Shown: in pieces, positions 35,575-45,924 of the stretch
Position numbering within the stretch: the stretch's first letter is position 1
Layout of the letters: the number at the start of each line of letters is the position of its first letter
NCBI RefSeq assembly: GCF_010015445.1
Contig: NC_053134.1
Span: 167,771 to 231,770 of the forward strand
Direction: 5' to 3'
Length of the DNA: 64,000 nt
Source of the DNA: Perca fluviatilis
Taxonomy: Eukaryota; Chordata; Actinopteri; Perciformes; Percidae
The notes under the pieces: generated by a model
Told to the model about the DNA's origin: nothing
What the model saw: the letters and a program-made list of their open reading frames with translations, nothing else
Database searches by the model: none
Made by a program: the position numbers and the translations under genes

Positions 35575-36062
35575 AAACTGGACCCAATGTTGCAGCATGC
35601 TTTCACCTGTTTGTCTGGTCCAGTGATTGAAGTCACTCTCTACACGCGAAAGCTGCTTCTGGAGAGCTGAGGGATGAAAATATAGTTATCTTCAATGTAC
35701 ATGTTCAAGCGCCTAAGATTGTCCTGTTCTGCAGCTGGCAGATGCCTGCTAAAATCCAGCAGGACCACACAGATCTGTGCTTTGGGGAAGGCTGTTTCAG
35801 CCATTTTGAATGCTCTGTCCAGCTGTGGGATGGTCACTGTGTCCAGGTCTTTGGCCCGGTTGTTGATGCCAAAGGAGAGCACCACTTTTCCACCGACATG
35901 GAAACTGGTGTTTTGGCCAAAATGCTCTCAGCATGTGCAAATGTAGCCCCTGGGTAGCTGTCCACTTGGATGTGTTTGTGGGAGAAAGCAGGGATTTTGG
36001 ATAAGTTGGAGTCCCCTAAAAAGACCCATGGTTTCCTTGGCTCCAGCTTCCAAACCCGTGTC
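35575..36062 (-). CDS. PLE copy A SGNH/GDSL-hydrolase-like domain
   Basis: The minus strand reads KPWVFLGDSNLSKIPAFSHK, then SYPGATFAHAE, then (after a one-base shift at about 35885) VLSFGINNRAKDLDT, QLDRAFKMAETAFPKAQI, and near the end ESDFNHWTRQTGESML (another frame). These correspond to SGNH block I (GDS with nucleophile Ser), the Gly block, block III (G-x-N) and block V (D-x-x-H). Copy B keeps LVGDSNLSR (about 41770) and TDKDH followed by the WT codons (about 41370-41390). SGNH folds are esterases or acyl-hydrolases. Such domains are known in some Ngaro and CR1 retroelements; its use here is unknown. Confidence 0.6.
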
Positions 36063-36306
36063 CTTGTTGGTGGTCTGGAGCTTGCCTGAAGGGTCTGTTT
36101 TCAGGGCTGGTTGGAGCAGGTGGGGATGAAGTGGCCAGGGGTGCAAATGAGAGCGTACTCTGAACTGGGGGTCTGGATGAGGAGCCCGTTCTCACGCCAA
36201 CACTGTGTAGGGGGTAGATGATGTGTTATCTTCTGTGTTTTTTGTTGCAGGTTTTGGGAGCCTGCGTGGGAGGCCCTCTGCTGCAGTGGCGTGTCCAGGA
36301 CCTGGA

Positions 36307-37835
36307 TCACCCGCGAGAGGGCAGCAGGTGAGTGTGGGGGGAAGGGGAGGTGGAGGAGGAAGGAGGGGAATGGGAGAGGAGGGGGAGAGGTCTAGGGTAG
36401 GGTGGGGGGGAGGTGGAGGGGAGGGAGGTGGGTGGGTGAGGGAGAGGGGCCTCACATGGAAGAGGATCCTCGTGTAGGGAGATCAATTCTGCCTCCTCTA
36501 CCTGATGCTGCTGCTGTGCCTCTGTCTCCTCAGCTGTTTGAGTGCCGTGAGTAGTCATCTGGGGAGCTTTTTGGGTCTCTGGTGCCCGCTGTGCTGGGTC
36601 CGTCCTCAGTGCCTGCCACTGTGTGACGATCTGTGGGATTCCAGGTTGTGGGTTGGGTGTGGGGGCAGGAGCTGCCATGTTCAAAAACTCTGTGATAGCA
36701 GAGCTGAGGTGTCTTCTCCTCGCAGGCTGACCTGTCGTCCTGCTCGCTGCTTGGGCTGGAGGAGGAAGAGGAGGAGGAGGAGTGGGGGCTGGAGGCTCTG
36801 GGTCCCGTGGTGGAGGTGGTGGCCCCTCAGTTCCTTGTGGGGCCAAAGGTCGTGCTCTCACCACCGTCTCAGGTACAGTCTGGGTCTGTTGGGTCTCCTG
36901 GGGTTGCCCCAAAGGGCAGGTTTGAACAGTAGCCTCTACTCTAGCATAAACTGTATCTAGGAGTTCCTGGGACAATTTTCTGCCATAGTGGCTGCGTGAC
37001 CAAGCAGCCGCTATTTCAAAGTTCTTTTTCCAGTTGCCTGCCTGTAGTTGTTGCAAGATCTGGAGGTTGTTATCTATATTTTCTTTATAATGGCCTTCCA
37101 GTGTTGCTAGAGTCTCATGTTCCCAGATTTTTGCATTACCCATAATAATGTTCTCTGTTGTAGGGTTTGTGTCAGCTGGTTTGATCGACTCAATAAGGGT
37201 CTGGGTCAGCCTGGCTATGGCAGGTGGGCTATCAGTAGCTGTCACATTATTAAAGTGATGCGCTGACCTAATAATCCTATGAATAACCTTTGTTCTGGTC
37301 AAAAAGTCTGGGTCATTAGCTTGTTGTTTTTGTTGGTTATTCCCATAGGTTTGGACAAACCTCCCACCGTGCTGGTGTGTGTCCTGCCAGCCCTGGCGTT
37401 GTTGTGCCTGCTGTCCGCTCCGCTGAGGCTCCTGGCCGCTCCGCTGCGGCTGCTGCTGGGAGCCGCTGCCAGCCCCGTTGAGCGGTCCCCCGCCGCGGGG
37501 CATAATTTTGCGTCGTTCGCCGGTTCTGCTGACCACCATTGTTCTGCGCCCTTCTCTGAATGTACGTGTAGTTGTTGTAGGCCTGCTGGTCGGCCCGGCT
37601 CTTACCTCCATTAAAGTTTCCGGTTTGGCGCCAGCCGTTGTTTTGAAACTGGCCGGGAGTTGCTGCGTTGATTTCCCGCACGGTCTGGGGTAAGAAGGGT
37701 GGCTGACCGGCTGTTGTGGAGGAAAAGAGCGTGGCAGCCTGTCTGTTTCTGGGGGTTGTAATTTCTATTTCTATTTCTTCCCCGTTTGTAACTCACATTC
37801 TGCCAGCCTCCGTCGTTCCAGTTTTGGCCCGCCAT
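36307..37835 (-). CDS. PLE copy A first reading region, N/Q- and P-rich
   Basis: Three overlapping minus-strand frames (37835-37611, 37681-37337, 37611-36307). They begin MAGQNWNDGGWQNVSYKRG, then a basic Asn/Gln/Gly/Arg-rich part. A folded-looking middle follows: DFLTRTKVIHRIIRSAHHF, IKPADTNPTT, HYKENIDNNLQILQQLQAG, WSRSHYGRKLSQELLDTVY. The tail is very Pro-rich. The basic start and helical middle suggest an RNA-binding, gag-like role, which is an inference. Copy B has the matching start MVGYGFYPEDNWTDEPEW at 43869 and the block HRTLTSVSKIEPFTDSSRS at about 43110. No family recognised. Confidence 0.55.
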
Positions 37836-37949
37836 CTCCCAGCCGAGCGAAAGCCGTGGGAAAAACTCAAATAATGTATAAAAACTAACTTAAAACTATC
37901 TCAAAAAGAGAGACGTGATGGTCTATTTATAAGAATATTTATTTTCAAT

Positions 37950-37992
37950 GGCGGCCGCGTTTCGGCATTTAAAATGCCTTTTTCAAGCTCAG
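37950..37992 (-). ncRNA. degenerate hammerhead ribozyme motif, PLE copy A
   Basis: The minus strand has CTTGAAA where the core CUGAUGA is expected, a strong stem II GGCATTT/AAATGCC, the GAAA core, then CGCG and GC where UC would be. Stem I is not complementary. It is probably inactive. Confidence 0.45.
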
Positions 37993-38499
37993 AATAATTT
38001 ACAATCTCACAGCAAACTTACTTCTCCCACAGTGTAGTAAACGGTCGGCCAGAATGAATGAGGAAAAGCCGGGAGCAGAGCGGATCACAACATCCTGCTT
38101 CTAGAGGACCCCACGTGACCTCAGAGCCAATGACAGGGCTTGAAAGCATATCAGTGATTGTGTGTGGGAAACCAAGGCCTGCTGGAAGCCTGCTTGAAAA
38201 TTAAGTAAAAAATGGAAGACCTCTTTCAAGATGAACTTAAAAATATTGTAAATTAAAAGTAACACGCCAGTATTATAAAATTAATTAAATAAAAACGAAA
38301 TCTTGTAAAAATGCAAATAAAAGCACTTAATTCAAACCAAAATAAATCTCTAGGTGGGTGTAAAAATCCCCATGAAAGCTCCCATTACATTTCTGTTTAT
38401 TTTTCTCTCTTTTCAGAGTTCAGGAAGGCCAGGCTGGAGGTCAGGTGAGGTAAGTATCATTTAAAGGTTCCCAATTATAGATTCTTAATCAAATGGTTA

Positions 38500-38665
38500 A
38501 GGTTAGGGTTAAATTATTGGATTAGGGTTATAATTTAGGTTAGGGTTAGGGGCAGGGGTCCCAATTATAAATAAATAATTAAATGGTTAAGGTTAGGGTT
38601 AGGGTTACGGGGTTAGGGTTGGGTTAGGGTTAGGGTTAGGGGGGTTAGGGTTAGGGGTTAGGGAA
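38500..38665 (+). repeat. interstitial telomere-type (TTAGGG)n abutting PLE copy B
   Basis: Degenerate then regular TTAGGG units; the last at 38660 joins GAAGAAAAAAGAAAGTCTCG, antisense of the PLE 3' end. Imperfect TTAGGG-like units also occur inside the 3' region (38850-39160). Confidence 0.9.
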
Positions 38666-41600
38666 GAAAAAAGAAAGTCTCGCCGCCACTGGACGCGAGG
38701 CATACACAAACCACTGGCCAGGAACAAGACCCCGGGGGCCCCCCCGCACCCTCCAGGCAGGGAACCCCCCAGCAAAAAATGCGTTAAAGGCTGCACAAAC
38801 CTGTGTGCCGAAGGGGACTCAAGAGGAGAGGCAGGAGCAAGGACGAGACAAAGGTTATGGTTAGGTTAGGGGTCAAGGTGTAAGGGTAGGTTTAGGCAAG
38901 AGTTAAAGGGAGAGGGAAATGGGAGGGTAAAAGGTGGGAGAGGTTGGGGTTAGGCACACACATAGGGAGAGGTTATGATCAGGGGTGGGGTAGGGGTAGA
39001 GACAGGACAAAGGTTATGGTTAGGGTAGGGTTCAAGGGTGAGGTTAGAATTAGGTAAAATGGGTGAGGGAAAGGGGGAATGGGAGGGCCGGGGTAAGGGA
39101 AGGTTGGGTTTAGGACACACACAGAGAGGGGGTTAAGGTCAGGGTTAAGGTTAGGGAGGGGGCTCCTACCTCTCGTTGAGCCCCTGTGGCATTAAAGTGC
39201 CCAGTTTTTTTATCCAAGTCCTCTCAACCTTGCGTCTGACTCTAATCGTCCAGTTGGGATTAGACTCGAGTATCGTAGCTCTAACGCTTAACCAATCGTG
39301 TTGGACAAAATGGTTCACGAGAGGGTTGTTGAGGAACTTTTGTGTGTAATGTTATATCGGTGTTGCGTAAATCGAGAGTTAAGAGAGTGTTGCCTGATTC
39401 GCCACGTATTGAACGCAACATTTTGAGCATCTAATCAGATAAACGCAGTTCTTAGTCTGCCCGTCCAAACCACTCTGTGTTCTGAACACTTCGTGGGTGG
39501 TCTGGTTCTGTACCGTCCTGTATGTCCTAAAGAAACCGTCTAGTGCGCCTAGTCTTAGGAGGGTTGAGGGGTCTGAGCTTAGATCTAACCAAAGAGTCCT
39601 GTAGGTTAGGGTTGCGTCTGTGGGCCGCAATCAGTCTAAAACCTCTTAAAAGTTCTCACCCCGAGGAAACAAAATTCCTTTTCAGTTTCTGTACAAATTT
39701 GACATTGGACTCCGAAAAAGTCACCACAACAGCCAGCACAGATTCTACAGAGATAGGTTTAACCACTTCAAATGTCCTGAGAGCTTGGCGTAACATTGTG
39801 GATGTATAACCTCTGTTGAGGAGGGAAGAGAACAGGATGTTGGTTGCTGCTTTAAAATCTTCCTGCCTCGTGCAAATCCTTTTGAATCTCAAAAGCTGAG
39901 ACTTTACCAGACCTGCGAAGGTATGTTTAGGATGATAGCTTGTTCTGTAGAGCAAGGAAATGGCTGTCCGTTTCCTTAAAGAAGACTTTAACGTCCAGTG
40001 TTTGCGTATTGTTGAAATTTGGGCCTTTAAAGGTCGTGGTATCCAAAAAGTCAATTTGGTCAGGACTGAGTGTGGCCGTGAGGGGGATGGAGTCACTGTG
40101 TGCATTTAGCTTGTTGAGAAACTGAAAGAACTCTGGCTCAGAGTGGTCCCAAACACACAATCATGATCAGATATATAATAATGTCAAAGGCAAACTCATC
40201 AATATCGGACGGAAATTGGGGCGCAAGCAACTTGCATACAAAAAAAAAAAAAAAAAAAAAACAAGCGAAAATTAAATTCAAAGTCGTTTTTAGTCAGGTT
40301 GAGTTCCAGTAACGTAAAAGTTCTTTGTCCGGTCTTTTAATGTCAGGGTACTTTAAAAGGTTTCTCTGACCGCAGCAAGGCCTTCTGGGGTGGAAATATT
40401 GGTGTAAAGCGAGGAGACATCTAGAGAAAAGAGAAAAGCCGAGAGGGGATTTTTAAGGCTTTAATCTTCGTGACAAAGTCAAAAGTGTCCTTAATATAAC
40501 TGTCATGTAATACTGAGAGAGGGTTGAGATAGTGGTCGATAAACTTGGCTGTCAGATAAGTCTCACTGTTACAGTCCGACACTATTGGACGTCCGGAGGG
40601 ATCTTATAGGGAACCGTCCACTTGTCACCAGCTTTATGTATTTTTCGTTAATAGGTAGAGCCCTACGGGGGCCTAGGCTGCGCATCACCCAACAGAAAGG
40701 TCTTTTGTTTGTGGTTGATAAACTTTTCTCATAAAGAGAGTGTGGCGATTTTATTAACCAATGGGATGGTGTCTTGGTATATCGGACGGTCCAGTTTTTG
40801 TAATAATGTGGGTCATTGAGTTGTCTAAGTCCTTCAAATAAGTAGTCAGTCCTGTCCATTATTACCACCGCACTGCCCTTATCCGTGGCTTCAACACAAC
40901 ACCCCTATTGTTACTTAACTGTTCCAAAGCTCGTCTCTCAAAGCGGAAGAGGTTCGGTTTTGTCCAACCTACCTTGTGTTGCTTGTGGAACGTGTCCAGG
41001 TCGAGCTGAATCAGCTGTGTCACTTCTGGAGGGAGTAAGGGGAGAGCAGGTGACCAATTTGATTTAGGCATGAAAGGCAATTGGGAAGATTCAGGCTTAT
41101 CTTGATAATAGACAGCCAATTTGAGATGCCTGTGGTAATCTTGCAGATCAATTCTGAGAGCATCCTTGACCTGTTTGTTGGTCTGTTTTTGGATGGGCCG
41201 GGATGAATGTTAAACCCTTGTTCAGAAGATCGGTTTGAGCCGCAGTTAAGATGAAACGACTTGGATAAGTTTATAACTGTTTTTAACCGAGACTGTGGAC
41301 GTGTTTATGGGGTTAAGGTGTTTTAAAAACACCATCCAATGGTCAAACATGTGTTTGGCGGTGGACATAGTCCAGTGGCACGTGGTCTTTGTCGGTGGAA
41401 AAGACAGACCTAGATAACTGGGGGATATGATCCTCGTAGCACACAAGAAACTCATTGATACCCCTCAAGTTCTGTTGCTCCTGGTGTGACAGGGGGCCGG
41501 GAGAAGTTGAGGATTGAGATCAAGATGCGGGCCTAGTGGGAAGGCGAGTTTCGCCATCACGTATAACCTTTTGATGTGTGGGATAGAGACTTTATCAGGA

Positions 41601-44290
41601 TCCTGGCCCCTGTTGTTAATCCCAAATGAAAGGACCAAAAACACTACGACCCGTAGAAACCCGGTGCACTGGCTAATATAGCCTGGCGTGTTTAAATCGC
41701 GGCACCGGGTAACTTTCTATCTGGACCTGGTTCTGTGAGTAGGGAGGCGACTTAAATTTGAGTCTCCCACCAAAAGCCAGGGCTTGTGTGCAGTCAGGGA
41801 CCAGTCGTTCATCTTATCTGTGACATTAGGGTGTCTATGTGGAGAAAATACAGTTTGTATTACAGGTGTTGCAAATGAGAGCTTGCTCTGTGTTTTGCGC
41901 TGGTTCAGAGGCCCTAGGTTGTCAAGGGCGACTTACCCCTCGTGGTGACAGCTCGCGAGGATGTGTGTGGGGTCTCCCCCGCCGAGCTCCCCGTCTAGGG
42001 AAGAAGTCTGAAAGGAGTTAGGCTTGGTGGATTACCAGCGGGTGCCGCTGGCCGCCCAGCTGATGTAGCCGGGGACCTGAGTTCCTGAAGGCGAGGCGCC
42101 GAACTGCTCCCTCAGCTTAGAGAGCTCAGGAAACTTCGGTCTCAGATCAAAGATTGGAGCAGGTCGGGAGGTTGGTGGGAGTCCCGGTGGAGGCGTGGGC
42201 CGGGATCTCATTCGACAGGTTCAGGGCCTCTAGGGGGAGAGGGGGCTAGAAAGGAGAAGAGGTAAAGGGGGAGGAGAGGAAAGGGAAGAAGAAGGGGAAG
42301 GGGAGGTGGGTTAGGAGGGGGCAGGGGAAGAGAGAGAGGAGGTGGGGGTGAGGCAGGGGCCCCCGTCTCAGCCCGTATCTCCGGCCCTGTCGTCTTCCGT
42401 CGGTTTGTGCCCGGTCAGTGGGGTCCTGGTGTACGTCAGCAGTAACCAGCAGCTGTCCTGCAGTTGATGCTGGTCCAGGGTCCGGTGAAGTGTGTCCGGG
42501 GCAGGCGTTGGGCGTGGGGCAGCCATTGAGGCGGGGCTTCCTGTCCGGCAGTCATGGCGTCATACCAGTTCTGTTGGAGGATTGTGCGGGGCTGTGTCGT
42601 GCGTATCCTCAGCCTCCATTAGGACCTCGATGACCCTATCCTGGACGCACCGGGATGGGCCGAGCGGCGTGGTTGTGTGGTAGGTGAGTATTAGCCTGTA
42701 TTTGGTTTTGTAAAGGCTTCTATTATTTTAGCATACCACGGCGTCTACAGTGTCGAGACAGTAGCCTCCGCCCAAAGTGGCTACGTGCCGCAACGCGGCA
42801 ATGTCAAAGTTCTGTTGCCAGGAGGACATGTCAAAGCGCAGTAGAAATTGCAGATTGCCTGCCAGCGTTCTATTATAGTAACCGCATAAAATCTCAATGG
42901 TGTTTTGTTCCCCAAACTGCTGCGTTGTCAGCGATCAGTTTCTTAATTGGGATCAATGGGGTCAGAACGGTTTAATTACATCAGACAACATCTTGGTGAT
43001 TTTAGTGATGGCCTTTGGAGCATCTTGTGCAGAAACATTGCGCAAGTGGTGCTCTGACCTTGATGAGTCTGTGAATGGTTCGATTTTTGACACTGAAGTC
43101 AGGGTCCGATGAGACGCTATTGCGGCCTGGCGGGGCTGTTGTTGCCGGTTTTGGGCGTTGTTGTTCTGCTTTTGATTTTTTCTGCCGTAGTTATTATTAT
43201 TTCTGTTGTTTTGGGGATTTTTTTGGGCATTTTTGTTGTTCTTATTGTTCACCCAATTGTTGTTTTTACGGTTATTCCCCTGTTTCTGCTGTTGTGAGCG
43301 CCCCTGCTTGGACCTAGAGCGTGAACGGGAAGCACTTTGTCCCTGTTTGCCACGGCTATTGTTGCTAGTCTGACGGTGGTTGTTGTTGTTGGTCTGTTGA
43401 CCGCCACCGCCACTAGTAGCCGGGTGGGCGTATTTTGGCGGGGCGGTGATGCGGATATCGCGCCGTTGTCATAGGTCTGGGCGCGGGGGTTAAAACTAAC
43501 CAGACCTAGTAAGCGTCGGCATAGCTGGGCCTACTGTTAGCTACGCTAGGTGGCTGGGCCTGATAGCTAGCCTGGTTATCATAAGTTATAGCTGTAGTGA
43601 GCGCCGTTAAGCCGGGCCTGCTAGTGGGTTGTGGATGGTAATTAGCTTGGTTAGTTAGCATGGAGGCTAGGCTGATTAGCTACACTGTGGAGAGGTTCAT
43701 TGCTAGCATGATAGCTGCCTGGTTCATAAGTGGTGGTAAGGAGGGCCAGTAGCGGGGCGGGAGGGACGCCGTAATCACGGCTAACTAGTCTGCCTCTGCG
43801 GTACCGTACCGTGCACCACTCCGGTTCGTCAGTCCAGTTGTCCTCCGGGTAGAAGCCGTAGCCGACCATGACGGTGTGTTGCTAAAATCCCCACTTGGCG
43901 AAGCCAGGAAAAAAGGACGTGAAAAATACACCGTACTGAATATAGATAAAGTAGACTGTAAAGTCCGTAGACGTGATGGTCAGTTGTCAAACTTTTATTC
44001 ATAAAAAGTCACAGCGACGCGTTTCGATCAGAATAAATCTTCATCAGGCTGTTAAGACAACGAGAGTGATTGTATTTTTCCATAGCGGTGTCTGGAGTGA
44101 AAAGACATCGCGAGTAGCACTCAGCACCTGGAGAGCTTCCTGTTTTCGTCCAAGCGTCAGTGTGGGGACCAATGAGAATCAAAGATAGTGAATGTTGCGT
44201 TCAAAGATGTTGGTTTTAGAAAACTTCTGTGTTTTTATCATCTAGACTGCATTCTGATGGGCTGGAAATGTAAAAATGGAAGCTCTACGT
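38666..44290 (-). mobile_element. Penelope-like retroelement, copy B
   Basis: About 5.6 kb, minus strand. From the 3' end it shows the GIY-YIG-like block KNCVYLIRCSKCCVQYV (39450-39380), thumb HTFAGLVKSQLLRFKRIC (39900), a damaged LDD region (about 40165), and upstream RT blocks (41119-40569) with VIMDRTDYLFE. Further 5' come SGNH blocks (41390 and 41770), an N/Q-rich region (43252-42962), the first-region start at 43869 and a hammerhead at 44052-44011. Many single-base breaks are present. An A21 homopolymer interrupts it at about 40240. The 3' half is nearly the same as copy C. Confidence 0.8.
44011..44052 (-). ncRNA. hammerhead ribozyme, type I with minimal stem III
   Basis: 42 nt on the minus strand: stem I ACAGC, core CTGATGA, a short stem II (GAT...ATC), core GAAA, one-pair stem III C-GC-G, cleavage site GTC, and stem I' GCTGT. 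The two stem I strands pair perfectly over 5 bp, all core bases are present, and cleavage would fall between 44016 and 44015. Hammerheads with very short stem III are known from PLE long-terminal-repeat-like regions (work of Cervera and De la Peña); the position upstream of the first reading region fits. Activity is inferred. Confidence 0.75.
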
Positions 44291-45900
44291 ACGCGTGTCG
44301 GTCTATATATGTGTAATCACACTTTACACATATATACAAAAATATATACATAAGCATGAAAATACATTTTAAATACATTTTAAGCACATATAGAAAACAT
44401 TTTTTAACGTGATTAACATGAAAAACATTTTTTAATCCTGTTGTTTGTTAAATTTTAGCGTTTTTAAAAACACACATGAAATGTATTTTAACAATGATTA
44501 ATCATGAGAAACATTTTTTAATCATCTTGAACTGGTATTAGCTTGGAAAAGATGCCCCTAGGGGAAGAAAGATGGGACCCAATAGATCATGATCGACCTT
44601 GCATTTTATAATCGAATAAATCAAAATGAAATAGTCATTATTTATTGCACTGGCACTTTATAGCTCAAAGAGCCTTATTTATTACTAATAGCTTATAAGA
44701 CCACGATGGTGTTATTTATTGCATTGTGTACTGTTATGACTGAGTTGTCTTTATTTATTATTGTTTTGTATTGTTAAAGTTTCTTGCGTTTTGCATTTTA
44801 GAGCTAAAGAGCATTATTTATTGCACTCTACAATTTAATAACTCAATCGTGTCATGTATTGCACCATGCACTTTATGATCAAAAAGTATCTTTTCTGTGG
44901 AAAGTAAATGAACCCAAAAATGACAATAAATGGTACAGAAAAACCTCCCTGGATCTTGCACAAAGCACTTCATCCATGGGCATAATGGGATGTGGAATTT
45001 GTCAGTTTTTGTGTCTCAAACACAGTGTTAACAAAAATGTCCTGAAAAGAAACAGTGTAAGGAAATCAAAGAGGGTCCACATGAATCCAAGCATAGACCG
45101 TATATGTGACATAATTATATTCAGACTTACCTACTTATGGAAAATATATGACCATCACAAACATTATTATAAGTAAAATTGAACAGTATGGATTGTCTGT
45201 GTCAGTGTGTGACCTCAGTCAATGTAGCAACTACAGTGCCTCCATGAAGGGAGGAGTAGTTTGACATCGGCTTGGTAGTGTCCCTGATGCAGCAGTCCAT
45301 GCTGCTCAGCTCAAGTGCTGTCATTATTTTGTGCATGCAATGTTGCATATTCACGAAAGATGGCGCCAAAAGCGTCCTTTACAGTTCAAGAAGCAAACGC
45401 CCCCAGAATAGGAGGGATATAATCCAGGGCCACTCTGGATCCAGTGGCAACTGGTCAGGGTGTGAGGGGAGCCCCACGAAATTAAAGGAGCCGCTGTGGA
45501 GGGTTTGTCAGTCAAGAGTTCTCTCTACGTTGTGTGTTAGATGTAAGTGGAGTTAAGAAGAGACCAAATGGTCCATGTATGTATATAAAATGGTTATATT
45601 AAATGATTTTATCCCATCCATCCAGAAACAAGAGCCAAGGGTATTGTGTTTGAGCATCAACAGACCGTGACAGTCCTAGCAAAGGCGTCGCGGAACTCAA
45701 AAAGTCCCTATACGTCCAGTCATGTCAGTCTATACATAGTTTGAATAAATGCACAAAAATAGGGCATGTATACAGGGACGGAAACACAGCCAAGCCAAGT
45801 TGAATCGGAGACAGGGATGGTAGCGAGATCAAAATGGGAAAGGAGGAAGGCTCCCCAGAGAGGCGGGGAGGGCCCCAGGGAGGCGCGAACCCGGCCAGGA
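44291..45900. other. no gene recognised
   Basis: AT-rich sequence with scattered ACATTTTTTAA and TTATTTATTGCA motifs (44390-44860). A 105-codon plus-strand open frame at 44859 shows no family features. Nothing else can be supported. Confidence 0.5.
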
Positions 45901-45924
45901 GTGCAGGCTGGATAGGGAAAAAAA

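Larger units (their letters stand above)
33358..38210 (-). mobile_element. Penelope-like retroelement, copy A
   Basis: About 4.8 kb, minus strand. Order 5' to 3': ribozyme-like region (37990-37950), first reading region (37835-36307), SGNH-like domain (36062-35575), reverse transcriptase (35511-33948), GIY-YIG-like end (33800-33400). The extreme 3' end holds a perfect 9-bp hairpin, CCTGCTGCC-GTAA-GGCAGCAGG (33372-33393), then telomeric repeats. Frameshifts separate the domains. The 5' limit is approximate. Confidence 0.8.

Noticed and set aside
44859..45176. 105-codon plus-strand frame
   Set aside because: No family, no splice or promoter context; a chance frame is likely.
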